Position numbers and translations under genes: made by a program. Shown here in pieces: positions 45,452-53,661 of a stretch of DNA of 64,000 nt. This stretch comes from an uncultured Dokdonia sp. (GTDB taxonomy: Bacteria; Bacteroidota; Bacteroidia; Flavobacteriales; Flavobacteriaceae), in contig CANNDF010000004.1 in the NCBI GenBank assembly GCA_947503305.1, positions 310,001-374,000 on the forward strand, read 5' to 3'. Within the stretch, counting starts at the first letter, position 1, and each line of letters starts with the position of its first letter. Under the pieces are notes generated by a model. That model was given only the letters and a program-made list of their open reading frames with translations, searched no databases and was not told the DNA's origin.

Positions 45452-45465
45452 GCTTTCGCGAAAGC
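45452..45465. repeat. Dispersed palindrome, copy 7
   Basis: An exact core between the divergent DUF3817 and SDR genes, 28 bp before the SDR start codon; flanking bases extend the palindrome by one on each side. Confidence 0.9.
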
Positions 45466-45493
45466 GTTAGTATTTTTATAAAAAACAGCATAT

Positions 45494-46201
45494 ATGAATA
45501 ATTTAGAAGGAAAAGTGGCTTTTATTACGGGAGGAACCAAAGGAATAGGATATGGAATCGCAAAGGCATTGCTAGCTGTAGGAATGCGAGTAGGTATCAC
45601 AGGGCGTAGTGAAGAAAATGCTATAAAAATTGCAAACCAACTAGGTACAAATGTCATAGGTGTAGGAGCAGATGTAAAAAATATAAAGAGCCAGCAACGA
45701 GCAGTAGATAAAGTACTAGCTGCCTATGGTCAAATAGATGTCCTCATTGCAAATGCTGGAGTAGGTCATTTTGCATCTATATATGACCTTAGTGAAGAGC
45801 AATGGAACAATACTATAGATACAAATTTGACAGGTGTTTTTTTATCTGTAAAGGCCAGTCTGGCAGCTATCAAAAAATCAAAGGGATATATCATAACTAT
45901 TTCTAGCTTGGCAGGCACCAATTTTTTTGCCAAAGGAACGGCCTATAATGCAAGTAAATTTGGACTTACAGGTTTTACACAAGCATTGATGCTGGATGTA
46001 CGTAACGATGATGTAAAGGTTACAACCATTATGCCAGGTTCTGTAAGTAGTCATTTTGGAGGTCGTTCTCCAGAGGAGGGAAAAGACTGGCGCATACAAC
46101 CAGAAGATATAGGGCAACTTGTTCTAGATTTACTTAAGATGCATCCTAGGACATTACCTAGTAAGATTGAAGTAAGACCCAGTAAAACAGCTAGTACATA
46201 A
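45494..46201 (+). CDS. SDR family NAD(P)-dependent oxidoreductase
   Basis: A 235-residue classical short-chain dehydrogenase. The cofactor site is ITGGTKGIGYGIAKAL near residue 11, with TGRSEENA after the second strand, which suggests NADPH use. NAGVGH lies near 85, and the catalytic set is Asn in DTNLTGVF, Ser in ISSLAGT near 138 and Tyr/Lys in YNASKFGLTGF near 151. MPGSVSSHF follows. The substrate cannot be derived; 3-oxoacyl or sugar alcohols are both possible. It is a single gene followed by a terminator. Confidence 0.88.
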   Translation: MNNLEGKVAFITGGTKGIGYGIAKALLAVGMRVGITGRSEENAIKIANQLGTNVIGVGADVKNIKSQQRAVDKVLAAYGQIDVLIANAGVGHFASIYDLSEEQWNNTIDTNLTGVFLSVKASLAAIKKSKGYIITISSLAGTNFFAKGTAYNASKFGLTGFTQALMLDVRNDDVKVTTIMPGSVSSHFGGRSPEEGKDWRIQPEDIGQLVLDLLKMHPRTLPSKIEVRPSKTAST

Positions 46202-46207
46202 AAAAAC

Positions 46208-46242
46208 AAAACACCCAGATATAGTATATATCTGGATGTTTT
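46208..46242. terminator. Bidirectional terminator
   Basis: Arms 46208-46223 and 46227-46242 pair with one mismatch around a 3-nt loop (AAAACACCCAGATATA and TATATCTGGATGTTTT). It lies between the convergent SDR and lipoprotein genes and has A/T-runs on both sides. Confidence 0.85.
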
Positions 46243-46256
46243 GTGAGTTCTTAGAT

Positions 46257-47153
46257 CTAGATTTCACTAAAATCAGGAAGACTTGAAGTATCTATTGTAG
46301 AAGTTCCGGAAATACCATTCCAGATCCATGTGTTTATATTTGTATCTAATGTAGCACTTGGTAAATCAAGACAACCTACATTTGCTGCCTCCAGTCTATT
46401 TGCAACTATAGTAAAGTTTAAATTACTATTTCCTAATGGGACATTATTAGAACTTTGAATATTAAAAAAACTAGAGTTTACAACCCCAATAGGGACGGAT
46501 GTTCCAGGAGCACTACATAATCTCTGGTAATTACCAGATATATCGAGAACAAAGGTTTCACTATTCTGATTTACAAAAATTGTAACATTTGGAATACTAA
46601 ATCCTAATGAGCTTGTATTTGAGAATGTAAAATCCCAAGTCCCAGTTATAGAGCCATCATTACTTGTAAAAGTGCCTAAAGTGGGGATCATTCTATGTGT
46701 ACTACGATCTTTGAATATATTAATAGATGCCAGTGTATTTTGAATAACAGCATCATATACCTCAAGAGTATCATCATCTAAATACCGTACTTTAAAATGA
46801 CCTAATTTTCCAATGAAAGTTTTGTGATTATCAGAAGAATTAACAGATTTTCTTGTTTTGAAGGTATACAACTCTCCATGTTTTGTTTTTATCCATGCAT
46901 TATAGGAGCCATTGTTCCCCATATTAATAGTAATCTTTTCATGAAAAACTATATTAGAAGTGACGATAGTTCCTTGGTATAGACCTCTGCGATCTGTATC
47001 CAGTGCTGGATTAGGGAGTTCAGAAAGTCTGATATCTTCATGAGAGAGTACTAGATTCTCTGAAGTTAAATCAAGAAGGGTATCTTCCTCTTGATCGATA
47101 GAACATTGAATACATACCAAGGAGATGCAAAGTAATACTGCTTTAATTTTCAT
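46257..47153 (-). CDS. Lipoprotein of unknown function
   Basis: A 298-residue protein with a lipoprotein-like signal (MKIKAVLLCISLVCIQCS; lipidated Cys likely at residue 17). The mature part is rich in Ser, Thr and Asn and has alternating beta pattern (GSITGTWDFTFSNTSSLGFSIPNVTIFVNQNSETFVLDISGNY), suggesting a beta-sandwich surface protein. No domain is recognised. The start codon is preceded by a strong hairpin (47159-47183) and, further up, by a palindrome related to that of the FG-GAP gene. Regulation at both levels is possible. Confidence 0.7.
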   Translation of the reverse strand: MKIKAVLLCISLVCIQCSIDQEEDTLLDLTSENLVLSHEDIRLSELPNPALDTDRRGLYQGTIVTSNIVFHEKITINMGNNGSYNAWIKTKHGELYTFKTRKSVNSSDNHKTFIGKLGHFKVRYLDDDTLEVYDAVIQNTLASINIFKDRSTHRMIPTLGTFTSNDGSITGTWDFTFSNTSSLGFSIPNVTIFVNQNSETFVLDISGNYQRLCSAPGTSVPIGVVNSSFFNIQSSNNVPLGNSNLNFTIVANRLEAANVGCLDLPSATLDTNINTWIWNGISGTSTIDTSSLPDFSEI

Positions 47154-47158
47154 ATGAT

Positions 47159-47183
47159 TTTACAATTTTTTTAGAATTGTAAA
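47159..47183 (-). promoter_or_regulatory. Hairpin next to the lipoprotein start codon
   Basis: TTTACAATT and AATTGTAAA are perfect 9-base arms around a 7-nt A-rich loop (on the minus strand). The structure ends 5 bp before the ATG at 47153, so it could mask the ribosome-binding region. Confidence 0.5.
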
Positions 47184-47210
47184 CCTATATGAAAATCGTA
47201 AATTCTAAAA

Positions 47211-47226
47211 TACCCATTAGTGGGTA
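47211..47226. promoter_or_regulatory. Palindrome TACCCATTAGTGGGTA upstream of the lipoprotein gene
   Basis: Six-base arms TACCCA/TGGGTA around TTAG. It lies 57 bp before the lipoprotein start codon. On the minus strand it reads ACCCACTAATGGGT and shares ACCCACT plus TAATG with the site at 41393. Confidence 0.45.
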
Positions 47227-47263
47227 ATTTATTTATAAGGCAGTATTTACGTAATATGATAAT

Positions 47264-47302
47264 AAAAACCCCAAAAATCAAATTTGATTTTTGGGGTTTT
47301 TA
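47264..47302. terminator. Bidirectional terminator
   Basis: A perfect palindrome of about 38 bp with AAAAACCCCAAAAATC at one side and its complement at the other. It follows the minus-strand gene ending at 47322 and blocks read-through into the lipoprotein promoter. Confidence 0.85.
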
Positions 47303-47321
47303 TAGATTAGATTATAAATTT

Positions 47322-47687
47322 TTAATATTCGTTTAGCGCTTTTACATACTCGCGAAGCTCTTCCTCATTTACTTTTTTATTGATATCACGTATTAAACAG
47401 AAAAAATAATGTAGGCTCTCTTTAGGATCACTTTCTACAACTTCAATTTCTTTTTCCTCAATAGGTTCATCCTGCGGAATGGGAATAGCAAAAGTCTCAT
47501 GCTCACTTATATGTTCTGCAGCGAGACGTGTTGCCTTAGCAAGTAGGGGTAACTCTTCTGTGATCGTATAAGGGCGAAGCGCCATAAGATCTTCAACAAC
47601 AGTATTTGTTATGATTCCATTTTGAGTAACATCATCAATAAGCTTATTGATCAATTTTACGGCTTTGGAGTTTTGAAGTGTATTCAT
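47322..47687 (-). CDS. Small acidic protein of unknown function
   Basis: A 121-residue soluble protein, helical and strongly acidic in the second half (DEPIEEKEIEVVESDPKES). The N-terminal part SKAVKLINKLIDDVTQNGIITNTVVEDLMALRPY and the C-terminal YFFCLIRDINKKVNEEELREYVKALNEY look like two helical bundles. No domain is known to me. It is divergent from the DUF6155 gene and has a strong terminator. Confidence 0.7.
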   Translation of the reverse strand: MNTLQNSKAVKLINKLIDDVTQNGIITNTVVEDLMALRPYTITEELPLLAKATRLAAEHISEHETFAIPIPQDEPIEEKEIEVVESDPKESLHYFFCLIRDINKKVNEEELREYVKALNEY

Positions 47688-47793
47688 GGCTTATAGATAG
47701 TTTTTTTAATTCGTGGATTGCAAATTTAAGTTTTTGTATTACTTCTTGCCAGTAATTTTTGTTATAAATTCGTTCAACATTGTAGATTATATT

Positions 47794-48309
47794 ATGAGTA
47801 AAAGATCCTTAAAGAAATACTTAGATGAATTAGATGAGAACACTCTAAAAGAGCAGATTATAGATTTATATGATCGTATTCCTCAAGTAAAAACTTTTTA
47901 TGACTTTGTATTTAACCCTAAGGAAGACCAATTAATTGAAGAAGCAAAAGTTAAAATAAGCAATGAATATTTTCCTACTAAACGTAGAAAACCTCGTAAG
48001 CGTCGTTCTGTTGCTCAGAAATACATAAAGCATTTTAAAACCTTAGGAGTAGATCCCAAATTACTAGGTGATTTAATGATTTTTAATATTGAAATTGCTC
48101 AAACGTATAGTAATGGTGTACCTAGTATGCCAGATTCTTTTTATAAAAGTATGCTCAACTCATTTAAAGAGCTACTACAATATCTTACTTATTATCAACT
48201 TAAAGAAGAGTTTGGTACTAGAATAGAAGAAATTATTTCCTTTACTGAAGTTCAAAAATGGCCTATAACAGACCAGTTTGAGGAAGTTGCAAACAATTTT
48301 GTTGATTAA
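47794..48309 (+). CDS. DUF6155 family protein
   Basis: A 171-residue soluble protein beginning MSKRSLKKYLDELDENTLKEQIIDLYDRIPQVKTFYDFVFNPKED, which I recognise as DUF6155. A basic segment (PTKRRKPRKRRSVAQKYIKHFKTLGVDP) follows and the rest is helical. The basic patch suggests nucleic acid binding, but this is inference. The frame is open from 47713, but the ATG at 47794 fits the family. Function is unknown. Confidence 0.8.
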   Translation: MSKRSLKKYLDELDENTLKEQIIDLYDRIPQVKTFYDFVFNPKEDQLIEEAKVKISNEYFPTKRRKPRKRRSVAQKYIKHFKTLGVDPKLLGDLMIFNIEIAQTYSNGVPSMPDSFYKSMLNSFKELLQYLTYYQLKEEFGTRIEEIISFTEVQKWPITDQFEEVANNFVD

Positions 48310-48340
48310 TTGTTAATAGGAAATAGAAGATTTATGATAT

Positions 48341-48360
48341 TACGCTTTCGCGAAAGCGTA
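48341..48360. repeat. Dispersed palindrome, copy 8 (20-bp extended form)
   Basis: TACGCTTTCGCGAAAGCGTA, identical to the 20-bp form upstream of kdsB. TTCG at 48347-48350 lies exactly 19 bases before the -7 box TAATTTTG (48370-48377), so this copy may supply the -33 element of the helicase promoter. Confidence 0.9.
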
Positions 48361-48369
48361 ATAATCCCT

Positions 48370-48377
48370 TAATTTTG
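48370..48377 (+). promoter_or_regulatory. -7 box of the helicase promoter
   Basis: TAATTTTG matches TANNTTTG and lies 35 bp before the TTG start at 48413. The -33 position falls inside a palindrome copy. Confidence 0.55.
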
Positions 48378-48412
48378 CAAGATTCCAGATTAATCACGCA
48401 AAAACACCACTT

Positions 48413-49936
48413 TTGAGCCAAATCTTAGAAGAAAAACAAATTCCAGAAAAAGAATTATACGATTATCAATTAAAAGATCTTGATGCAGTTTTTGATTGCA
48501 TGGATAGATCTACATCAGATTATAATCTTTTATATCAGTTGCCTACAGGGGGCGGAAAAACAGTCATTTTTTCTGAGATAGTACGTAGATACATTGAAAA
48601 AACAAAGAAGAAAGTAGTCATCCTTACGCATCGTATTGAACTGTCTGTGCAAACATCACGTATGCTTACAGAGTTTAAAGTCCCGAATATGGTGATCTCA
48701 AGCGATGTAAAGTCATTAGATGGGTCCAAAGACTTCATGTGTTATGTTGCAATGGTAGAAACATTGACTAATAGGCTACAAGAAGAACAGATTGTACTAG
48801 ATGATGTAGGGCTTGTTATTATAGATGAAGCTCATTATAATTCTTTTCGAAAATTGTTTAGTTATTTTCATAAGTCCTTTATTCTTGGAGTTACGGCAAC
48901 ACCGCTAAGCTCTAATATCAAACTACCTATGAAGGATAACTATGATGAGTTATTGATAGGAGAAAGCATTCCTGCTCTTATAGAAAAAGGATTCTTGTCA
49001 AAAGCAGAAACCATAAGCTATAATGTGGGATTGTCGTCTCTTAAGTTAGGTATAAATGGAGATTACACAGTAAAATCTTCAGATATTCTGTATACAGACA
49101 CTTCAATGCAAGAAAAGTTACTTGCTGCGTATGAAGATCAATCTAAAGGCAAAAAAACTTTAATTTTTAATAATGGGATTAATACCTCACGATATGTCCA
49201 GGAGACATTTATAGAAGCGGGGTATGCAATACGACATTTAGATAATACTAATAGCGCTAAAGAACGTAAAGAGATCTTAGAGTGGTTTAAACATACACCA
49301 AATGCTATACTTACATCTGTAAGTATTCTTACCACTGGTTTTGATGAGCCTACTGTAGATACTATTATATTAAATCGTGCAACAAAATCACTGACACTCT
49401 ATTTCCAGATGATAGGACGTGGCTCTCGTATTTTACCTAATAAGAATACTTTTAAAGTATTAGACCTAGGAAATAATGCAGCACGTTTTGGACTGTGGGA
49501 AGCACCCATTGATTGGAAAGAGATATTTCAATTCCCAGATTTTTATTTAGAGAACCTGATAGGAGATGAGGAAATAGAACGCAATTTTGCATATGTTATG
49601 CCTCCAGATTTACGGAAACTCTTTTCAAATACTGAGAAAGTATATTTTGATATAAAAAAGGAGTATAAAAAAGTTGTAGCAGAAGGTAAAAAAGCAAAAG
49701 TTGCTTTAGATAATGCTGTAGAGCAGCATGCAAAAATGGTAGTAGATAATAGTGAAGATGTTTTTGATGCTCGTATACTAGCACGTAAATTAAAAGAAGA
49801 TATCGCATATCGTGTACGACAGTATTCTTATAGTATTATGAATAATACTCAAAACTATCGCGATTGGTTACAAGAAGATTATGAGCGTAAATTGCGTTTA
49901 CGGATCAATCAAATATGTACCGAACGGGATATGTAG
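48413..49936 (+). CDS. DEAD/DEAH box helicase (SSL2-like, superfamily 2)
   Basis: A 507-residue helicase beginning with TTG. Q-like LYDYQLKDLDAVFDCMD, Walker A QLPTGGGKTVIFSEIV near residue 43, motif Ia VVILTHRIELSVQTSRML, motif II VIIDEAHYNSF near 137 and motif III GVTATPL are in order. The second RecA domain has TLIFNNGINTSRYV, ILTSVSILTTGFDEPTVDTIILNRATKSLTLYFQMIGRGSRI (motifs V and VI). The C-terminal 120 residues are helical and charged without a known domain. The role is unknown; family members act in DNA repair or RNA metabolism. A strong terminator follows. Confidence 0.9.
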   Translation: MSQILEEKQIPEKELYDYQLKDLDAVFDCMDRSTSDYNLLYQLPTGGGKTVIFSEIVRRYIEKTKKKVVILTHRIELSVQTSRMLTEFKVPNMVISSDVKSLDGSKDFMCYVAMVETLTNRLQEEQIVLDDVGLVIIDEAHYNSFRKLFSYFHKSFILGVTATPLSSNIKLPMKDNYDELLIGESIPALIEKGFLSKAETISYNVGLSSLKLGINGDYTVKSSDILYTDTSMQEKLLAAYEDQSKGKKTLIFNNGINTSRYVQETFIEAGYAIRHLDNTNSAKERKEILEWFKHTPNAILTSVSILTTGFDEPTVDTIILNRATKSLTLYFQMIGRGSRILPNKNTFKVLDLGNNAARFGLWEAPIDWKEIFQFPDFYLENLIGDEEIERNFAYVMPPDLRKLFSNTEKVYFDIKKEYKKVVAEGKKAKVALDNAVEQHAKMVVDNSEDVFDARILARKLKEDIAYRVRQYSYSIMNNTQNYRDWLQEDYERKLRLRINQICTERDM

Positions 49937-49954
49937 TTACTTTTAATAGAATTA

Positions 49955-49986
49955 AAAACGCCCCTATTTCTGGATAGGGGCGTTTT
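49955..49986 (+). terminator. Rho-independent terminator
   Basis: AAAACGCCCCTAT and ATAGGGGCGTTTT form a perfect 13-bp stem with a 6-nt loop and a T-rich tail. It lies between the convergent helicase and dipeptidase genes and can work in both directions. Confidence 0.9.
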
Positions 49987-50005
49987 GTTTTTTATAGCCA
50001 ACAAA

Positions 50006-51328
50006 TTATCCTTGTAGCTCTTTGGCAATCGATTGCACTTCATCTAAGACTCGTAAGAGGTTGCCACTCCATAATTTCTCTATTTCTTCTTCAGTATATC
50101 CACGGCGTACAAGTTCTATAGTAACATTCATTGTTTCAGAAGCATCACTCCAACCTTCTATACCACCACCGCCATCAAAATCAGAACTAATGCCCACATG
50201 TTCTATCCCCATTTTTTCTATGAGATAGTCAATATGATCTACAAAATCTGATACATCAACAGCAGGAGGGAGGCCTTCCATTGTTTTTACTTTTTCACGG
50301 CGTATAGCTGCCATAGTACCTAAAAAATCAAAATACTTTTCCCGAGCTTCATTATCAAGAGCCATTACAGCATCTCTTCCATCTAACCATTTGACTCCCA
50401 TGGAATCTGCAATTTGTTTGCCTATTTCTACCTCATGAGCTACGCGTTTTTCAAATTTTTCTGTATTGAGATAACTTTTAAAAGCTACCGTCTGTACAAC
50501 ACCCCCATTTTCTTTCATCCATTGTAATTGCTCATCATCAAGATTACGGCTATGGTCACATAAAGCTCTGGCAGACGAATGAGAAGCGATAATAGGAGCT
50601 TTGGTTAATGCTATCATCTGACGCATTGCTTCTTTGCTTGGGTGTGATACATCTATCATCATACCTACGCGATTCATTTCTGAAACCACTTGTTTCCCTA
50701 ATTCACTAAGTCCATTATGTAACCATACATTATCTGCCTCGCCAGTATTGCTGTCGCTTAGCTGGCTATGCCCGTTATGAGCAAGAGACATATAGCGCCC
50801 GCCAAGGTTATAAAACTTTTCTACATTAGTAATATCTTCACCTATAGGATATCCATTTTCGATACCAATCATGGCGACTTTTTTTCCAGATTTCCAAATA
50901 CGTCTGGCATCTTCAGAAGTTAATGCAAGTTCTATTTGATCTGGAGCGATGTCTTTACAAAGCCTATGAATAGCATTAAATTTTGAAATAGCATTGTCAT
51001 ATGCTTTTTTATACCCTTCTGTAGATAAGGTATCTTGTCCTGTGTATACAATAAACCATGGAACATCAAGACCGCCTTCGTTCATCTTGGGAAGGTTTAC
51101 TTGTGAAGTGAGTTTTTGTGTATAATTTATTGAATCTGTAAAGTTTTTGATATTGATATCACAGTGTGTATCAAGAGTCATGACGTTTTTATGGATTGCA
51201 GTTGCTTTTGCTATAAGTGCTGATTCTGACATTTTTGTATCTGTACTAAGGGTGTCTTCATTGGTTTTGTGCTCTTTGCAAGAGATGGAAATGGCAAATA
51301 ATGCGATAATGGTTATTGATTTGTACAT
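50006..51328 (-). CDS. Membrane dipeptidase (peptidase family M19)
   Basis: A 440-residue zinc dipeptidase. The start at 51328 gives a lipoprotein-like signal (MYKSITIIALFAISISCKEHK). Metal ligands are seen in MTLDTHCDI, the bridging Glu in IGIENGYPIG, His in LAHNGHSQLSD, and His in MIDVSHPSKEAMRQM and IASHSSARALCDHSRNLDDEQL. HVGISSDFDGGGGIEGW provides the last Asp. The family hydrolyses dipeptides including those with D-residues. A periplasmic or cell-surface site is likely. The role would be peptide uptake from protein degradation. Confidence 0.92.
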   Translation of the reverse strand: MYKSITIIALFAISISCKEHKTNEDTLSTDTKMSESALIAKATAIHKNVMTLDTHCDINIKNFTDSINYTQKLTSQVNLPKMNEGGLDVPWFIVYTGQDTLSTEGYKKAYDNAISKFNAIHRLCKDIAPDQIELALTSEDARRIWKSGKKVAMIGIENGYPIGEDITNVEKFYNLGGRYMSLAHNGHSQLSDSNTGEADNVWLHNGLSELGKQVVSEMNRVGMMIDVSHPSKEAMRQMIALTKAPIIASHSSARALCDHSRNLDDEQLQWMKENGGVVQTVAFKSYLNTEKFEKRVAHEVEIGKQIADSMGVKWLDGRDAVMALDNEAREKYFDFLGTMAAIRREKVKTMEGLPPAVDVSDFVDHIDYLIEKMGIEHVGISSDFDGGGGIEGWSDASETMNVTIELVRRGYTEEEIEKLWSGNLLRVLDEVQSIAKELQG

Positions 51329-51392
51329 GGTTAGGGTAGGTATTGTTGATGATTCTAAGATATACAATATTTTAATGTTATCAACAAAAGGA

Positions 51393-51422
51393 AGTCCCCA
51401 GCGCATATTGCAACTGGGGACT
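51393..51422 (-). terminator. Probable terminator of the basic-tail protein gene
   Basis: AGTCCCCAG and CTGGGGACT form a 9-bp GC-rich stem around a 12-nt loop. On the minus strand it is followed by a T-rich stretch, 32 bp after the stop at 51454. Confidence 0.65.
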
Positions 51423-51453
51423 CCCAAACTAACCAACCAAAAATCTAATTTTC

Positions 51454-52683
51454 TTATCCTCTACGAGCGTTACGTGTTTTTCTAGATGAATTATTACTAG
51501 AACGACTCTTGCTACTTCTAGAGGTTGTTTTTGAAGCTCTAGATGTACTACGTTCTGTAGTTCTAGGTGCGCTTGTACGTTGTTTGCTTGAACGTTGTGC
51601 TGTTCTCTTTTGAGAAGATCGTTGCGTTGTTCTCGCTTTTTGTGTATTTCTTTTTGAAGTAGCTTTTGATGCACTTCTTTTTGAAGTAGATCTAGAAACA
51701 GTACTTCTTTGTTGTGTTCCTCTTGATGAAGGACGCGTTGTTTTTGTTGTATTTCTAGAAGTGGTTCCACGTGCTTTAGTTCCTCTTGAGTTTTTTGCAA
51801 TATCTCTATTCGCAGGCTTTGTGTTACGAGTTGCTTTGCCTTTACGAGCATCACTAGTTGCAATTCCTCTAGATACAGTATTATTTCTATCACGTCTATC
51901 TACACGATTACTAGCAATATCTCTTCTACTGTTTGTATTTCTAGGTGTTACCTTACGGAAGGTTGCATTATTACGATCTACGTTAGTACGTCGTCCATTG
52001 TTGTGTGCTACACGCCCAGTACGCGGTCTTCTAAAATCTCTTCTTGCATTACGATATCCACGGCTATAACCTCTTGCGTAGTGACTTCTGTGATATGCAT
52101 AGTTATATCTAATAGGAGCATAGTATCTTCTGTACGGTGTTGTATATACTAGACATCTATTAAAGATAGGTCTGTAAAAATATGTATGGAATGGACTGTA
52201 TACATAGTATCTGTTATATACATTTATAAATCCTGTACTATGAGAGAATACGCCATAATTATTATAATGTACATAGAGTCCTCCTACTTGTACGAGTCTA
52301 TTATTTCTGTAATTGATGTATACATCTCCAGCTTGTGTTAAACGACCATAATAGTCATAGTATAACGGTATGTCTTCTATTTGAATAACAGCTCCATAAT
52401 CATCGTATTGTACATAGGGATCATAATCATACCCTGTATTAAAACTTATGGCAACAGGACCCGCATTTACGCCTACAGTAACACCTTCAGTATATCTAGG
52501 GATATAAAAATCAAATTCACCATCTGGAAAAACAGAAAATTCAATTCCATTTTCTACAAAAATATATTTGCTACCATCATAGATGGTGCGATTGCGTAGG
52601 GTTGTACTTTCTTCAGAAGCAAAGGTTGTTGTCGTTGATCCTATGGTTATTAAACCGACCAATAATAATGCGAGCTTTTTCAT
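51454..52683 (-). CDS. Secreted protein with a highly basic, Arg/Ser/Thr-rich C-terminal tail
   Basis: A 409-residue protein with signal peptide (MKKLALLLVGLITIGSTTTTFA). Residues 30-180 are rich in Tyr, Phe, Gly and Asp (FDFYIPRYTEGVTVG, YDPYVQYDDYGAVIQIEDIPLYYDYYGRL), likely a beta domain. From about residue 185 on, the protein is dominated by Arg, Ser, Thr, Lys and Asn in short, irregular repeats. The tail has a predicted pI far above 11. Longer in-frame starts (52704, 52731) would bury the signal peptide. No domain is recognised. The tail could bind DNA, polysaccharide or acidic cell-surface polymers, which is inference. Confidence 0.78.
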   Translation of the reverse strand: MKKLALLLVGLITIGSTTTTFASEESTTLRNRTIYDGSKYIFVENGIEFSVFPDGEFDFYIPRYTEGVTVGVNAGPVAISFNTGYDYDPYVQYDDYGAVIQIEDIPLYYDYYGRLTQAGDVYINYRNNRLVQVGGLYVHYNNYGVFSHSTGFINVYNRYYVYSPFHTYFYRPIFNRCLVYTTPYRRYYAPIRYNYAYHRSHYARGYSRGYRNARRDFRRPRTGRVAHNNGRRTNVDRNNATFRKVTPRNTNSRRDIASNRVDRRDRNNTVSRGIATSDARKGKATRNTKPANRDIAKNSRGTKARGTTSRNTTKTTRPSSRGTQQRSTVSRSTSKRSASKATSKRNTQKARTTQRSSQKRTAQRSSKQRTSAPRTTERSTSRASKTTSRSSKSRSSNNSSRKTRNARRG

Positions 52684-52788
52684 AATACGAGTTTTAAGAT
52701 TCATAACTATGTGTTTGATTGATGAACACATTTGCTATATAACAAGTTGCGTGCCAAAAATTATAAAACACTGATAATTAGTTGTTTA

Positions 52789-52820
52789 TTTTCTTTTGCT
52801 TTCGCGAAAGCAAAAGAAAA
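52789..52820. repeat. Dispersed palindrome, copy 9 (32-bp extended form)
   Basis: A perfect 32-bp palindrome around the 14-bp core at 52798-52811; the arms extend as TTTTCTTTT outside the core. It is the longest copy in the window and directly abuts the terminator stem at 52819. Confidence 0.9.
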
Positions 52821-52844
52821 GCGGTTACCATCTGATAACCGCTT
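52819..52844 (-). terminator. Terminator of the TerC family gene
   Basis: AAGCGGTTA and TAACCGCTT form a 9-bp stem. On the minus strand the T-run that follows is part of the 32-bp palindrome. It lies 23 bp after the stop at 52867. Confidence 0.8.
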
Positions 52845-52866
52845 AAGAAAAATTATAGGTGTCGTA

Positions 52867-53661
52867 TTATTCTTTTACGATTGTTTTTTTTCGAAATTGA
52901 AAATTTATAAACTCTACTAGTAATGAAAATGCGATGGTAAAATAGAGATATCCTTTTGGAATGCTTCCAATCTCGGTACCAAACATTTTTAAGTGTGACA
53001 AATGTGCGGCTTCGGCAATAAGCATAAAACCTATAAGTATTAAAAAGGAAAGCCCTAAAATCTGTAAAGAAGGATGTTTATTAATAAAATTGCCTACAGG
53101 ATTTGCAAATAGCATCATGATTAAAATAGAGATGACCACAGCAATGATCATGATGATTAACGCATCATTAGTATTTGAAAAACCACTGGTCATCCCTACG
53201 GCAGTAAGAATAGAATCAAATGAAAATACAATATTTATCACAGCTATTTGGACAATTGCTTTAGAAAGTGACGAAGAGCTTTTTTGCTTGATTTCTTCCT
53301 CTTCAACTCCAGCTTCATCTACTTTTTCATGAATTTCATGTACACTTTTCCATAATAGAAAAATACCTCCTGCAAATAAAATAAGAGCTTGCCAGCTTAT
53401 CCCTGCGGTCATCCAGGAAAGATGAATATCCCAGAAAGGAGCACTCAACGCAATAAGATATGAAATACCAAATAACAATACTATACGCATTGCCATTGCT
53501 AGTATTAAACCAATATTTGTAGCCTTTTTTCGATCGCTATCTTGGAGTTTATCCGATGCAATTGAAATAAAGATGATATTATCTATTCCTAAAACAATTT
53601 CTAAAAACGTAAGGGTAAGCAATGCAACCCATGCATCTGCTGTAGCAAATATGTCAAACAT
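52867..53661 (-). CDS. TerC family integral membrane protein
   Basis: A 264-residue protein with about seven transmembrane helices. The TerC signature FLEIVLGIDNIIFISIASDKL at residues 19-40 contains the Asp and Asn that are thought to bind metal. A second half has FSFDSILTAVGMTSGFSN with a matching Asp. A hydrophilic loop (EIHEKVDEAGVEEEEIKQKSSSS) separates the halves. Family members such as Alx and MeeY/YceF-like proteins export Mn2+ or aid metalation of exported proteins. The gene overlaps the upstream lipoprotein by one base. Confidence 0.92.
   Translation of the reverse strand: MFDIFATADAWVALLTLTFLEIVLGIDNIIFISIASDKLQDSDRKKATNIGLILAMAMRIVLLFGISYLIALSAPFWDIHLSWMTAGISWQALILFAGGIFLLWKSVHEIHEKVDEAGVEEEEIKQKSSSSLSKAIVQIAVINIVFSFDSILTAVGMTSGFSNTNDALIIMIIAVVISILIMMLFANPVGNFINKHPSLQILGLSFLILIGFMLIAEAAHLSHLKMFGTEIGSIPKGYLYFTIAFSLLVEFINFQFRKKTIVKE

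Noticed and set aside
51429-51893. Open frame rich in Gln, Glu and Leu on the minus strand
   Set aside because: It is a shifted frame within the Arg/Ser/Thr-rich tail gene. The composition follows from the biased codons there, and no start context or signal supports it.
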